A DNA stretch of 64,000 nt from positions 248,001 through 312,000 of the forward strand of contig CAXBIS010000001.1 of the NCBI GenBank assembly GCA_963975885.1. Reading direction: 5' to 3'. The notes below the pieces were generated by a model. The model had not been told where the DNA came from and made no database searches. It was given only the letters and a program-made list of their open reading frames with translations. Positions 53,194 to 62,143 of the stretch are shown piece by piece. Each line of letters opens with the position of its first letter. The stretch's first letter is position 1. The position numbers and the translations under genes are program-made. The stretch is from Pseudazoarcus sp963975885. Lineage in GTDB: Bacteria > Pseudomonadota > Gammaproteobacteria > Burkholderiales > Rhodocyclaceae.

Positions 53194-53868
53194 ATGTCCG
53201 ACACCGATTCACCGACCTATCACGACTTCTCCTGGCTGGGATTGCCCACGCCGCAGATTCCCGGCATCTTCAAGCCCAATCAGGACGCCAAGGCACCGGT
53301 GTTGTGCGCTTACGTGCTGCTCGCCCTGGCGCGCTCGAAGGCCGCCGCAGCAAGTGCGCCGAGCTTTGCCGAGTTGTTCTGCGCTGACGGGTTCTATGCG
53401 ATGTTCGCCGCCCGTTTCGGCGCCGCCCGTGCGTGCGGATTCGACAACGACCGCGACGGTCATTTCGCTTCCGCACTGCGCATCCGTGAGCGACTCGGCC
53501 TGGATAACGTCGAGTTCGTCCAGTGTGCGGTCGAGCAGATCGGCGACGCGCGTTTCGACATCGTCGCGAATGTCGGCGGCCTGTATCACGTCGATGACCC
53601 GCATGCGGTCCTGCAACAATCCTGGGAGATGGCTGGGCGCTTCCTGATCGTGCAGAACGTGGTCTCGATGGCGAACGACGAAGCCGACTATTTCGAACGT
53701 CCCGCGCCGGGTCTGGACTGGGGCAACCGCTTCAGCCGGACGTCATTCGATCGTCTGGTGCGCTCGCTGGGCGGCACGGTCGTGCTGCATGACTTCAACA
53801 CGCTGGACGCCAATCCCCGCATGGAGGATCGCGGCAGCCTGTATTACCTGATCGAGAAGACGGCGTGA
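53194..53868 (+). CDS. Small class I-like methyltransferase
   Basis: 224 residues from ATG 53194, which has AAAGG seven bases upstream; ATG 53179 overlaps the wzt stop. The Rossmann fold is shown by FAELFCADGFYAMFAARFGAARACGFDNDRDG (SAM site) and FDIVANVGGLYHVDDP. The Asp/Asn spacing fits S-adenosylmethionine binding. It is placed between wzt and the fusion methyltransferase, so it probably modifies the exported glycan. The acceptor is unknown. Confidence 0.82.
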   Translation: MSDTDSPTYHDFSWLGLPTPQIPGIFKPNQDAKAPVLCAYVLLALARSKAAAASAPSFAELFCADGFYAMFAARFGAARACGFDNDRDGHFASALRIRERLGLDNVEFVQCAVEQIGDARFDIVANVGGLYHVDDPHAVLQQSWEMAGRFLIVQNVVSMANDEADYFERPAPGLDWGNRFSRTSFDRLVRSLGGTVVLHDFNTLDANPRMEDRGSLYYLIEKTA

Positions 53869-55559
53869 GCATGCAGAATGAGTCAGGGGCGCTGAACTGG
53901 ATCGCTGCTGCCGGCTATGCGCGTGACGACGCAGGCTGTTGGGTGCGTCCGGATGCGCCGGCGTTCGGCTACAGCGATGGCGCGGAAGTCGAGGCGCGCA
54001 TCGAGCGGTCGATCGCCGCCTGCACGGACCGCTCCGTGTTGTCCGAATCCCTGCGTCGGCACATCGTGGACTGGCCGAGTCGCTACCACCTGTCGCCGGT
54101 GCGGGCGAATCTGCTGCGCCCGCTGGTGGCGCAGCTCGCGGGGCGTGACGTGCTCGAGATCGGCGCCGGTTGCGGGGCGATTTCGCGTTTTCTCGGCGAA
54201 TCGGGCGCGCATTCCGTGGTTGCGCTGGAAGGCAGCCGACAGCGCGCCCGATGCGCGGCGTTACGTTGCGCGGACCTGCCCAATGTGGCGGCGGTCGCCG
54301 AATCGCTGCAGTCTCTGCAGTCCGATGCGAGCTTCGACGTGGTGACGCTGATCGGGGTGCTCGAGTACGCCCGCATCTATTTCAGGACGGGCGTCGACGG
54401 CGATCCGGTGGCGCACATGCTTGCCGCAGCGCGGGCCCGGTTGCGGCCGGGCGGGATGCTGATTGTCGCGATCGAGAACCAGCTCGGCCTGAAGTATTAC
54501 GCCGGCTACGATGAGGATCACGTCGCTGCACGCTTCTTCGGCATCGAGGACGCCTACGCGGCCGATGGCGTAGTCACCTTTGGCCGGCAGGAACTGGCGC
54601 AACACATCGAGAACGCGGGGTTGCCGGCGCAGCACTGGTACTTCCCGTTTCCCGACTACAAGCTGCCCTGCATGGTGGCGACCGCCGGGGCGCTCGACGA
54701 GCCCGCGCAGTGCGATCTGGTCCCGCTGCTGCAGGCGAGCGTGCCGGCCGATCCGCAGGCGCCCCAGGTACCGCTGTATTCTCTCGCGCAGGCCTGGGCG
54801 CCGGTGTTCCGCAACGGGCTGGCAGGCCATCTCGCCAATTCGTTTCTGGTGGTCGCGTCCGACAAGGCCGCGAACGTGCGCACCGACGATTTGCTTGCCG
54901 TCGCCTATGCGACCGAGCGTCGTCCGCGCTTTGCCAAACAGACCGTGCTGCGCCGCGGCGCATGCGGACCGGTGGTCGAGGTGGCTGCGATCGCTCCGCA
55001 GACGACACGCGATGGGCATTCAGACGTTCGTCAGGTGCTCGAGGCCGGACACTATGTCGCTGGCGAGCTGTGGCAATCGCGGCTGGTCGCCTTGAGCGCA
55101 CGCGAGGGCTGGACGCTCGACGAGCTCGTCGCCTGGCTCTCGGTGTGGGTCGGTGCGCTTGGCCCGCCCGCTCCGACAGCCGGGTCGCGTCTGCCCGATA
55201 CGCATTGGGACGCGATCCCGAAGAATCTCGTGGTTTCTTCCGGCGAGGCGGTCTTCATCGACCTCGAATGGCGCCGGGCGGATGCGCCTCGCTTCGAGGA
55301 ACTGCTCTATCGCGGCGCCCTGCTGTCGCTGCTCGGCCTGGCGTCGGTCGCACAGCCTGCCGACCCCGCCCAGCTCGAGATGCGGGTGCTGTTGCCGCAA
55401 ATTCTGGAACGGTTCGGAGTGCCCGCGGATTCCGCCTCGATGGGCGCGCTGCACGCCCTGGAGATGGCCTTCCAGCAGGATGTGAACGGCTGCGCATGGA
55501 TCGATTTCGACACCGTGATGCGCTACCGTCTGCCGCTCGTCCGAGCGCGCCATGGCTGA
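53865..55559 (+). CDS. Methyltransferase fused to kinase-like domain (WbdD-like candidate)
   Basis: 564 residues from GTG 53865 (ATG at 53871). Residues about 75-240 are a class I methyltransferase: DVLEIGAGCGAISRFLGESG, VVALEGSR and DVVTLIGVLEYAR. The C-terminal half reads as an APH/protein-kinase-like fold: FAKQTVLRR supplies a beta-3-type Lys, HWDAIPKNL (His447, Asp449, Asn454) matches the HxDxxxxN catalytic loop, and VFIDLEW (Asp466) matches the metal-binding IDxE strand. In E. coli O8/O9a, WbdD pairs the same two activities to cap the glycan and stop chain growth. The gene is two genes from wzt. The domain call is by eye. Confidence 0.8.
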   Translation: MSMQNESGALNWIAAAGYARDDAGCWVRPDAPAFGYSDGAEVEARIERSIAACTDRSVLSESLRRHIVDWPSRYHLSPVRANLLRPLVAQLAGRDVLEIGAGCGAISRFLGESGAHSVVALEGSRQRARCAALRCADLPNVAAVAESLQSLQSDASFDVVTLIGVLEYARIYFRTGVDGDPVAHMLAAARARLRPGGMLIVAIENQLGLKYYAGYDEDHVAARFFGIEDAYAADGVVTFGRQELAQHIENAGLPAQHWYFPFPDYKLPCMVATAGALDEPAQCDLVPLLQASVPADPQAPQVPLYSLAQAWAPVFRNGLAGHLANSFLVVASDKAANVRTDDLLAVAYATERRPRFAKQTVLRRGACGPVVEVAAIAPQTTRDGHSDVRQVLEAGHYVAGELWQSRLVALSAREGWTLDELVAWLSVWVGALGPPAPTAGSRLPDTHWDAIPKNLVVSSGEAVFIDLEWRRADAPRFEELLYRGALLSLLGLASVAQPADPAQLEMRVLLPQILERFGVPADSASMGALHALEMAFQQDVNGCAWIDFDTVMRYRLPLVRARHG

Positions 55560-55595
55560 AGCCGCGTCACGCCCAACCCTTCTCACCCAATTCCG

Positions 55596-56405
55596 ATGAC
55601 ATCGATTTCCGAACTCCTCGCCGCCGTTCCGCCCGAAACCGTCCCGCCCGATCCCCTCGCGGCGCCTGCGCAGCGCTACATGATCGCCTTCACGCCGCGC
55701 TCCGGGAGCAGCTATCTGTGCGAGCGACTGGAGCGTACCGGCGCTGCGGGCGTTCCCCGCGAGATCCTGAACAAGGATCTCATGCCCGTGGTGCTCGAGC
55801 AGATTCCCGCGAGCACGCCTGCGCAATACCTGCAACGCGTGCTTGCGGTCAGGGCCACCGGTGGCGTGAGCGGGTTCAAGACTTCCTGGTTTCAGCTTGC
55901 CGAGTTCTCGGGGGCGTTGCCCGACGGTTTTGACCACTGGGCCGACTACCGCTGCGTCTACCTGGTGCGTGGTGATCTCGCCGCGCAGGCCGTTTCGCTG
56001 TACCGGGCCGTCGGCACCAACGTCTTTCATACGAACATTCCCGTCGACGATGCGGCGCGGCGGCGTCTCGAAGATCTGCCGTATCGTTATGACGAAATCG
56101 CTCACTGGTATCGCCATCTGCTGGAGCAGGAGCAGGCCTGGGAGGCTTGGTTCCGCGAGCGTTCCATTGAACCGTTGCGTGTGACCTATGAGGCGGTGCA
56201 TGAGGACGTTGGCGCCGTTTCGCATGCGATACTCTCGTTTCTCGGCGTGCGCGGCAGCGACGAAGGCTTGCGCGAAGCGTCGGTTTTCCGCAAGCTCGGA
56301 GGCTCCACCAGCGCGCAATGGGCTGATCGGTTTGCAGCCGATCATGCCGCACGCACCGGCGATACGGTCCGGCGCAGCCCTGACGATGGGGTGGCGCTAC
56401 TGTGA
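55596..56405 (+). CDS. Stf0-family sulfotransferase
   Basis: 269 residues. The 5'-phosphosulfate loop is FTPRSGSSYLCERLERTG near residue 33. Other typical parts are GGVSGFKTSWFQ, YLVRGDLAAQAVSLYRA (3'-phosphate site) and IEPLRVTYEAVHED. Stf0 enzymes use PAPS to sulfate sugars, first known on trehalose. Among glycosyltransferase and methyltransferase genes it probably sulfates a residue of the exported glycan. The substrate is not shown by the sequence. Confidence 0.87.
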   Translation: MTSISELLAAVPPETVPPDPLAAPAQRYMIAFTPRSGSSYLCERLERTGAAGVPREILNKDLMPVVLEQIPASTPAQYLQRVLAVRATGGVSGFKTSWFQLAEFSGALPDGFDHWADYRCVYLVRGDLAAQAVSLYRAVGTNVFHTNIPVDDAARRRLEDLPYRYDEIAHWYRHLLEQEQAWEAWFRERSIEPLRVTYEAVHEDVGAVSHAILSFLGVRGSDEGLREASVFRKLGGSTSAQWADRFAADHAARTGDTVRRSPDDGVALL

Positions 56406-56429
56406 ACTCGTGAAATGTAGGGGTATAAG

Positions 56430-57467
56430 TTGACTGTTTCCGTCATCGTTCTTGCTGACGGCAAGGGCCGCCTGGACCGGGCGATTGATTCCGTGCTCTC
56501 GCAGAAGCGTGCTGACGTCGAAGTGCTTGTCGTCGCGCGCAAACCCGTCAAGGACATCGACGCGCTGGCGAGCAAGAAGGGCGTCGAGGTGTTCTCTCCG
56601 GGCGAATCGCTCAGTCGAGCCGTCGCGGCCAACGAAGGCATTGAACGATGCCGGGGTGATTGGGTGACCGTGATCGACGGTGCCGACTGGTTCGATGCAG
56701 ATCATTTCGCGACCATGGTCGCCACCGCGTCGCGTTCGCGCGGCAATCTGCTCGTCTATTCCGGCGTCCAGCTGCATGGCGGCAGCCGCGTCCGCGATCG
56801 CTCGCCCGGCTACTGGCGTCAGCGCCTGTTCGAGCAACCGCTGGTGCCAGCGTGCGGCGTGATGTTCTCGAAGGAGCTGGTCGTCCGCCACGGTTGCCGA
56901 TTCGATCCGCAATTCGCGCTGTTCGAGGACTGGGATTTTCTTCTTCAGTGTTCCGCGCTGACCGATTTCCTGCGCGCGCCGGGGACTTCGGCGCGCCACG
57001 ACGAGAGTGTGCGCAAGCCGCGCGAGAACAGCGTCTCCGCGAATATCGGACGTCTGCAGAAGAAGTGGGGCGCGCAATACGAAGAGGTTCGCTCCCTGGC
57101 CGACGGCGCCGCACACCAGGCGGCGGAAGCGAATGCGCGGAGGTCGCCACGCGATGCCATGCGCCCGTTGCGGGCGGCCTTGCAGGTCGATCCGGGCAAC
57201 CCCGCGCTGCTCAGCCGGCTGGCCTTGAGTTACGGACAGACGGGAGATGCCCAGCAAGCCTTGCTCGCACTGCGCCGGGCCTGCGACAGCGATCCCGGGT
57301 CGGCGACGCTGCTGGGGGATCGTGTGATCCTCGAACATCGAATGGGCCAGCGCGATCAGGCCCGCAAGAGCTTCGTCCGTCTGGTCGAGGTTTCCGGATC
57401 GGAAGCGGACTGGGCTCGGATGAAGGCCATCGGTGCCGTCATTGGAGCCCGGATCGAGGAAGACTAG
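56430..57467 (+). CDS. Family 2 glycosyltransferase with C-terminal TPR repeats
   Basis: 345 residues from TTG 56430. The N-terminal GT-A domain is compact (TVSVIVLADGKGRLDRAIDSVLSQ, DWVTVIDGADWFDADHF, FALFEDWDFLLQCSAL). Residues about 230-330 are tetratricopeptide-like (RPLRAALQVDPGNPALLSRLALSYGQTGDAQQALLALRRACDSDPGS). The DxD is degenerate (IDGADWFDAD). It probably acts in the same glycan pathway; the TPR part may bind a partner. Confidence 0.82.
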   Translation: MTVSVIVLADGKGRLDRAIDSVLSQKRADVEVLVVARKPVKDIDALASKKGVEVFSPGESLSRAVAANEGIERCRGDWVTVIDGADWFDADHFATMVATASRSRGNLLVYSGVQLHGGSRVRDRSPGYWRQRLFEQPLVPACGVMFSKELVVRHGCRFDPQFALFEDWDFLLQCSALTDFLRAPGTSARHDESVRKPRENSVSANIGRLQKKWGAQYEEVRSLADGAAHQAAEANARRSPRDAMRPLRAALQVDPGNPALLSRLALSYGQTGDAQQALLALRRACDSDPGSATLLGDRVILEHRMGQRDQARKSFVRLVEVSGSEADWARMKAIGAVIGARIEED

Positions 57468-57471
57468 GGCC

Positions 57472-58680
57472 ATGTCCTTGACGCATGTGCCCGCCGGAGA
57501 GGGTGTCGTCGACATCATCATCCCGGTCTACAAGGGCCTGGATGTCACGCAGGCCTGTCTGCGCTCGGTGTTGGCGACGGTTTCGAGAACGCCGTTCCGT
57601 ATGGTCGTCGTGGACGATTGCTCCCCTGACCCCCACCTGTCCGCGTGGCTCGACGAACTGGCGGCGAACGAGACCGTCGAGTTGCTGCGAAACGAGCGCA
57701 ACATGGGCTTCGTGGCTTCGGTCAATCGGGGCGTAGCGCTGCATCCCGAGCGCGACGTCGTCATTCTCAACAGTGACACCGAAGTCTGCGGCAACTGGCT
57801 CGACCGGATCGTCGGCTGCGCTCGCGCGCAGCCGGGCGCGGCCACGGTGACGCCGTTTTCGAACAACGCCAGCATCTGCAGCTACCCGGTGCCGTGTGAA
57901 GAGAACGCCTTGCCCGAGGGCTGGTCGCTTGAAGCGCTCGACGCTGCGTTTGCCCGCGCGAACGCCGGTCGCCATGCCGATCTGCCGACCGGAGTCGGGT
58001 TCTGCATGTTCATCCGGCGCGCGTGCTGGGATGCGATCGGGGGCCTCGACGAGAGTCGCTTCGGCGTCGGTTACGGCGAGGAAAGCGACTTCTGCATGCG
58101 GGCCCGCGCGGCCGGCTGGTCAAACCTGCTTGCCGCAGACACCTTCGTCTTTCACAAGGGCTCGGAGAGCTTCGGCGATGCGCGTTTCGAGCGCATGAGG
58201 CTGGCTGAATCCGTGATGCAGGAACTGCATCCCGACTACGGCCCTGCCGTGACCGCCTTCCTGCGCGAAGACCCGCTGGCCGAATTGCGGCGACGGGTGA
58301 ACCGGGAACGTGCGCGCCGTTCGCACGCGGACGCCATGCTCGTCGAGGACGAGGGCGTGCAGGCGGGGCGCAGTGCGCAGGCGAGACTGCTTGGCTGGAT
58401 CGAGTTTGCCGAGGAACGTGCGCAGGCGCTCGAGCTCGAGCGCGACTTTCTCAGCGACTCGCTGCAAGAGGCCCGAACGCACGGGGAGGCGTTGCGCACG
58501 GCCCTGTCCGACGCCGAGCGCTTCGTGCGTGAGCGCGAGGCCGATATCGCGGAACTGAGCGCGACGGTCGAACGCCTCCAGGCCGACAACGCTGAACTGA
58601 CGAGCAAGCTCGACGCGCTGCTGGGTTCGTGGCTGGCCCGCGTGTTCGCGAGGGCGTCTCGCGCAATGAGGAAACAATGA
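57472..58680 (+). CDS. Family 2 glycosyltransferase with C-terminal coiled coil
   Basis: 402 residues from ATG 57472. The GT2 signatures are DIIIPVYKGLDVTQACLRSVL, VVVDDCSPD, NMGFVASVNRGV, VILNSDTEV (DxD) and RFGVGYGEESDFCMRARAAGW, like large rhamnan or galactofuranosyl-type transferases. Residues about 290-385 form a long coiled coil (ERAQALELERDFL, SATVERLQADNAEL), which in WbdD-like systems may act as a molecular ruler; that parallel is inference. It overlaps the next gene by four bases. Confidence 0.88.
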   Translation: MSLTHVPAGEGVVDIIIPVYKGLDVTQACLRSVLATVSRTPFRMVVVDDCSPDPHLSAWLDELAANETVELLRNERNMGFVASVNRGVALHPERDVVILNSDTEVCGNWLDRIVGCARAQPGAATVTPFSNNASICSYPVPCEENALPEGWSLEALDAAFARANAGRHADLPTGVGFCMFIRRACWDAIGGLDESRFGVGYGEESDFCMRARAAGWSNLLAADTFVFHKGSESFGDARFERMRLAESVMQELHPDYGPAVTAFLREDPLAELRRRVNRERARRSHADAMLVEDEGVQAGRSAQARLLGWIEFAEERAQALELERDFLSDSLQEARTHGEALRTALSDAERFVREREADIAELSATVERLQADNAELTSKLDALLGSWLARVFARASRAMRKQ

Positions 58681-59891
58681 ATTCACCCGCAGTACATGTC
58701 TTCACGAGCATCACGTCGAACTACCTGCCCAAGGCCCGTGTGCTCGCGCACTCGGTCAAGCGCTGCAATCCGGACGTGGTCTTCCACCTGATGCTGAGCG
58801 ACGACCCGCCGACAGGCTGGTCACTGGAAGACGAGCCCTTCGATGCGCTGATCCGCCTGGAGGATCTGGACATCCCGGATCTGCGCCAATGGGCGTTCGG
58901 TCATACCGTGGTGGAGCTTTGCACGGCGGTGAAGGGCGCCGCGTTCCAGCATATTCTCGATGCGGGCGCCGGGAAGGTCTTCTTTTTCGATCCCGACATG
59001 GTCGTTTTTTCGCGGCTTGACGAGCTGATCGCGCGACTCGATCACGCGAGCATCCTGCTGACGCCGCACCAGACACACCCCGATCAAACCCTCGAGGCGA
59101 TCGCGGACAACGAGATCGCCAGCCTCAAGCATGGCAGTTTCAATCTGGGCTTTCTCGCCGTGCGCGCTTCCGACGAGGGGCGGCGGTTCATCGACTGGTG
59201 GGCCGAGCGCCTGAGGCACTTCTGTCACGACGATCCGCTGAACGGATTGTTCACCGATCAACGCTGGGTGAATCTGGCGCCCTGCTTCTTCGAGGACATC
59301 GCGATCCTGCGCGATTCCGGATTCAACGTCGCGACCTGGAACCTGTCGACACGACCTGCGAGCGGGTCCCTCGACAACGGGGTCACCGTGGGGGGCGAGC
59401 CGCTGGGTTTCTACCATTTTTCCGGCATGGACAGCGGCGCCCAGGAAGTCATGCTGGGCAAGTATGGCAAGGACGTACCGGTGCTCCAGGAGTTGCGCGC
59501 CTGGTATCTGGAAGAGTGCGAGCGCATGGGGCAGTCGGAACTCGGGCGGCTGCCGGCACGCTATTCGTGTTTCGACGACGGGACACCCATTGCCAAGGCG
59601 CAGCGGGTGCTCTACCGCAACCGCGTCGATCTGCGCCGGGCCTTCCCGGATCCGTTCGCCGTACCGGCGGACGGTGGCTACCTGGGTTGGTATCGTGCCA
59701 ATCATGGCGAGAGTGCCGAACTCGCCGGGCAAGTGGTTCTGACGCCCGAGATGCGCTACTCGAAGGCGCTCGAGGGCTTTCTCGACTTCACCGAGCAACG
59801 CCTCGGCGCGACGCGCCGGTTGTCGGGGTGGCGAAAGTCGATCGCGCAGCGGGCGCTTGGAGTCATGCGCGGCGTGGCGCGCCGCGTCTGA
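58677..59891 (+). CDS. GT8-like glycosyltransferase
   Basis: 404 residues from ATG 58677. It starts HVFTSITSNYLPKARVLAHSVKRCNPD and has the metal-binding KVFFFDPDMVVFSRLDEL and SLKHGSFNLGFLAVR, as in GT8-type transferases. The C-terminus has FSGMDSGAQEVML and YRNRVDLRRAFPDPFA, common in glycosyltransferases of teichuronic or cell-surface glycans. The donor is unknown. It is co-directional and overlapping with the coiled-coil transferase. Confidence 0.83.
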   Translation: MNSPAVHVFTSITSNYLPKARVLAHSVKRCNPDVVFHLMLSDDPPTGWSLEDEPFDALIRLEDLDIPDLRQWAFGHTVVELCTAVKGAAFQHILDAGAGKVFFFDPDMVVFSRLDELIARLDHASILLTPHQTHPDQTLEAIADNEIASLKHGSFNLGFLAVRASDEGRRFIDWWAERLRHFCHDDPLNGLFTDQRWVNLAPCFFEDIAILRDSGFNVATWNLSTRPASGSLDNGVTVGGEPLGFYHFSGMDSGAQEVMLGKYGKDVPVLQELRAWYLEECERMGQSELGRLPARYSCFDDGTPIAKAQRVLYRNRVDLRRAFPDPFAVPADGGYLGWYRANHGESAELAGQVVLTPEMRYSKALEGFLDFTEQRLGATRRLSGWRKSIAQRALGVMRGVARRV

Positions 59892-59893
59892 GC

Positions 59894-62092
59894 ATGAGCA
59901 CCATCGTGTCGTCCGGGCCACTGCTGTGCGTGCGTGCCGAGTGCGTCACGCGGTTCGAGCATGTGCGCAACGATCTGCTGCGCCTGGCCGAAGCGTGCCC
60001 GGTCGCCGGTGCGATCGTGGTCACGCTTCCGGGCGATTTGGGCGAGCACGTAGCGTGCGAAATGCCGGTGGTCGACGGGCGCGTGCTGGAGGTGATCCCG
60101 GTCGAATCGGGCGCGACCGATGAACACGTCCTGCGAGCGCTCGCGCAACGCCATCCCGGTCGCGATGTGTTGCACATCGACTCCGATGTCCAGCCGATGC
60201 CGGGCTGGGGCGAGGCACTGATGCATGCCGCATCCTCGGGCGTCGGGGCCGTATCGCCCCTGTCGCCGGGCGTGTCGCCGCTCGACCCGTTTCCCGCCGC
60301 AGCCCCCGGCTGGATGACGCCGGATATGGCCGGCCGCTGGATTGCCGATCTGACGCGCGCGCATGTGTTCGACGTTGCACTGGTGCTGCGAGCGTGTTGC
60401 TGGCTCGACGGACGAGCGCTCGCGGCGCTCGCTTCGGAGGCGGAAGCTGCGCTCGCGCGCGGCCCGGTCGAACGTTTGCGCGATGCCGGTTGGGCAACGG
60501 TGGCGTGCGACTGGGCCTATGCCGAGGTTCCGCCGGAACGGAGAGCGCGCGCTTGCTGGCAGGGTGACGCCGGTCTGGCGGCCCTGGCGGCGATCCATCC
60601 TCCGCTTGGACGCATGCGTCATGCCTTCGGCGAGATCTTTGCGCGAGGCCCCGGGGGCGTTCCGGAGGCGCATCCCGTCCTGCGGCCGGTGCAGCTTCAC
60701 GTCACCCATAGCTGGGGAGGGGGGCTGGGGCGGTGGATCCGCGACATCTGCCTCGCCGACGAAGTGCGTCACAACCTCGTGTTGCGCTCGATCGGCACCT
60801 GGGGGGCCTTCGGTCAGCGCCTCGCCCTGTACGAAGGGCCGGAGATGTCCGTGCCCTTGCGCGAATGGCAGCTCGACGAGCCCATCCGGTCGGTGGCGAC
60901 AGCGCATCACCAGTATCGCAGCATCCTCGACGAGATCGTGGAGTCCTTCGGCGTCGATGTCGTCATCGTCTCGTCCGTCATCGGTCATGCGCTCGATGCG
61001 CTCGATACCGACCTGCCCACGGTGGTCGCCTGGCACGACTATTTTCCCTATTGCCCGGCGCTGGTCATTCGTTTCGACGAGGTGTGCGAGCGTTGCGACC
61101 GCGGTCGTCTGCGGGCATGCTTCGCCGAAAATCCGCTCAACCGCTTCTTCGACCGTGCGGACGAGCCCGCATGGCCGGCGGTGCGCAAGCGCTACGCCGA
61201 ACTCATGCAGTCGCCGCGCATCGTTGCGGTGGCGCCGAGCGCGTCGGTGATCCGGCATCTGCGCACGCTGGAGCCGGCGCTCAAGAACGTGCCTGCGCGG
61301 ATCGTCGAGAACGGTCTCGATCTCGTCGCCGAACCCGTTCCCTTCGAGGCCGAAGGCCGATTGCGGCTGGTGATCCTGGGAAGTCTCGCGGCGCACAAGG
61401 GACGTGCGATCCTTGAACAGGCCTTGCCTGCGCTGCTAGAGCGGGCTGAACTTCACGTGCTCGGATGCGGTGAAGAGGGCGATTTTCTCGAGGGGCGCGA
61501 GGGTGTGCGGCTGCGACGTCATTACCAGCCCGAGGAACTGCCCGGGCTGATCGCCGAAATCCGGCCCCATTGCGGATTGTTGCTGTCGATCGTGCCTGAA
61601 ACCTTCAGCTATACCCTGAGCGAGCTGTGGGGCTTCGGCGTGCCGGTGATCGCCACGCGGCTGGGCAGCTTTGCGGATCGGGTCCGCGACGGGGAGAATG
61701 GCTGGCTGATCGACCCAACCGCCGGCGCGCTGGTCGACGCGGTGCATTCCCTCGATTCCGGGCGCACACTGCTCGATCACGCGGCTGCGGCCATCCGTGC
61801 CGGACAGCCGCAGCAAAGTTGTGCGTCGATGGTCGAGGCCTACCATGCCCTCGTCCCCTTGCCGCCGACGAGCGGTCGCGTCGGCGTGCTCGTGCGCCAC
61901 CGTACCGACTCGGAGCGCCACGGTGCGTTACACATAAATACCCAGTTGCCGTTTCGGCTCGTGATCGACGATTTTCTGTCGTATACCGGAGGCAAAGTAC
62001 GCAACAGCCCGCGTATGGGCCGCGTTTCCCGGCGCGTTATGATTGCGCTGCTCGGCGGCCTCCGCTACGTTGGCAGGCTGCGCCGTCGTTAA
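59894..62092 (+). CDS. Two-domain glycosyltransferase: GT-A N-terminus, GT4 C-terminus
   Basis: 732 residues from ATG 59894. Residues 1-230 look like a GT-A domain with VLHIDSDVQPMPGW (DxD). Residues about 260-700 are GT-B: VTHSWGGGLGRWIRD, VVAWHDYFPYCPALVI, a Cys-rich EVCERCDRGRLRAC, LVILGSLAAHKGRAILEQAL and PETFSYTLSELWGFGVPVIATRLG (Ex7E). Such fusions can alternate two linkages. The tail, residues about 690-732, is basic and could attach to the membrane. It ends the operon-like run. Confidence 0.85.
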   Translation: MSTIVSSGPLLCVRAECVTRFEHVRNDLLRLAEACPVAGAIVVTLPGDLGEHVACEMPVVDGRVLEVIPVESGATDEHVLRALAQRHPGRDVLHIDSDVQPMPGWGEALMHAASSGVGAVSPLSPGVSPLDPFPAAAPGWMTPDMAGRWIADLTRAHVFDVALVLRACCWLDGRALAALASEAEAALARGPVERLRDAGWATVACDWAYAEVPPERRARACWQGDAGLAALAAIHPPLGRMRHAFGEIFARGPGGVPEAHPVLRPVQLHVTHSWGGGLGRWIRDICLADEVRHNLVLRSIGTWGAFGQRLALYEGPEMSVPLREWQLDEPIRSVATAHHQYRSILDEIVESFGVDVVIVSSVIGHALDALDTDLPTVVAWHDYFPYCPALVIRFDEVCERCDRGRLRACFAENPLNRFFDRADEPAWPAVRKRYAELMQSPRIVAVAPSASVIRHLRTLEPALKNVPARIVENGLDLVAEPVPFEAEGRLRLVILGSLAAHKGRAILEQALPALLERAELHVLGCGEEGDFLEGREGVRLRRHYQPEELPGLIAEIRPHCGLLLSIVPETFSYTLSELWGFGVPVIATRLGSFADRVRDGENGWLIDPTAGALVDAVHSLDSGRTLLDHAAAAIRAGQPQQSCASMVEAYHALVPLPPTSGRVGVLVRHRTDSERHGALHINTQLPFRLVIDDFLSYTGGKVRNSPRMGRVSRRVMIALLGGLRYVGRLRRR

Positions 62093-62143
62093 TACGATAC
62101 CGGCACTGCGGTTTCATCGCAGGGCCTCAACCCCGAGGTGAGG

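Noticed and set aside
51091..62092. Wzx/Wzy-dependent pathway for the right-hand cluster
   Set aside because: No flippase or polymerase is seen; the Wzm/Wzt pair with a Wzt C-terminal domain indicates the ABC-transporter route.
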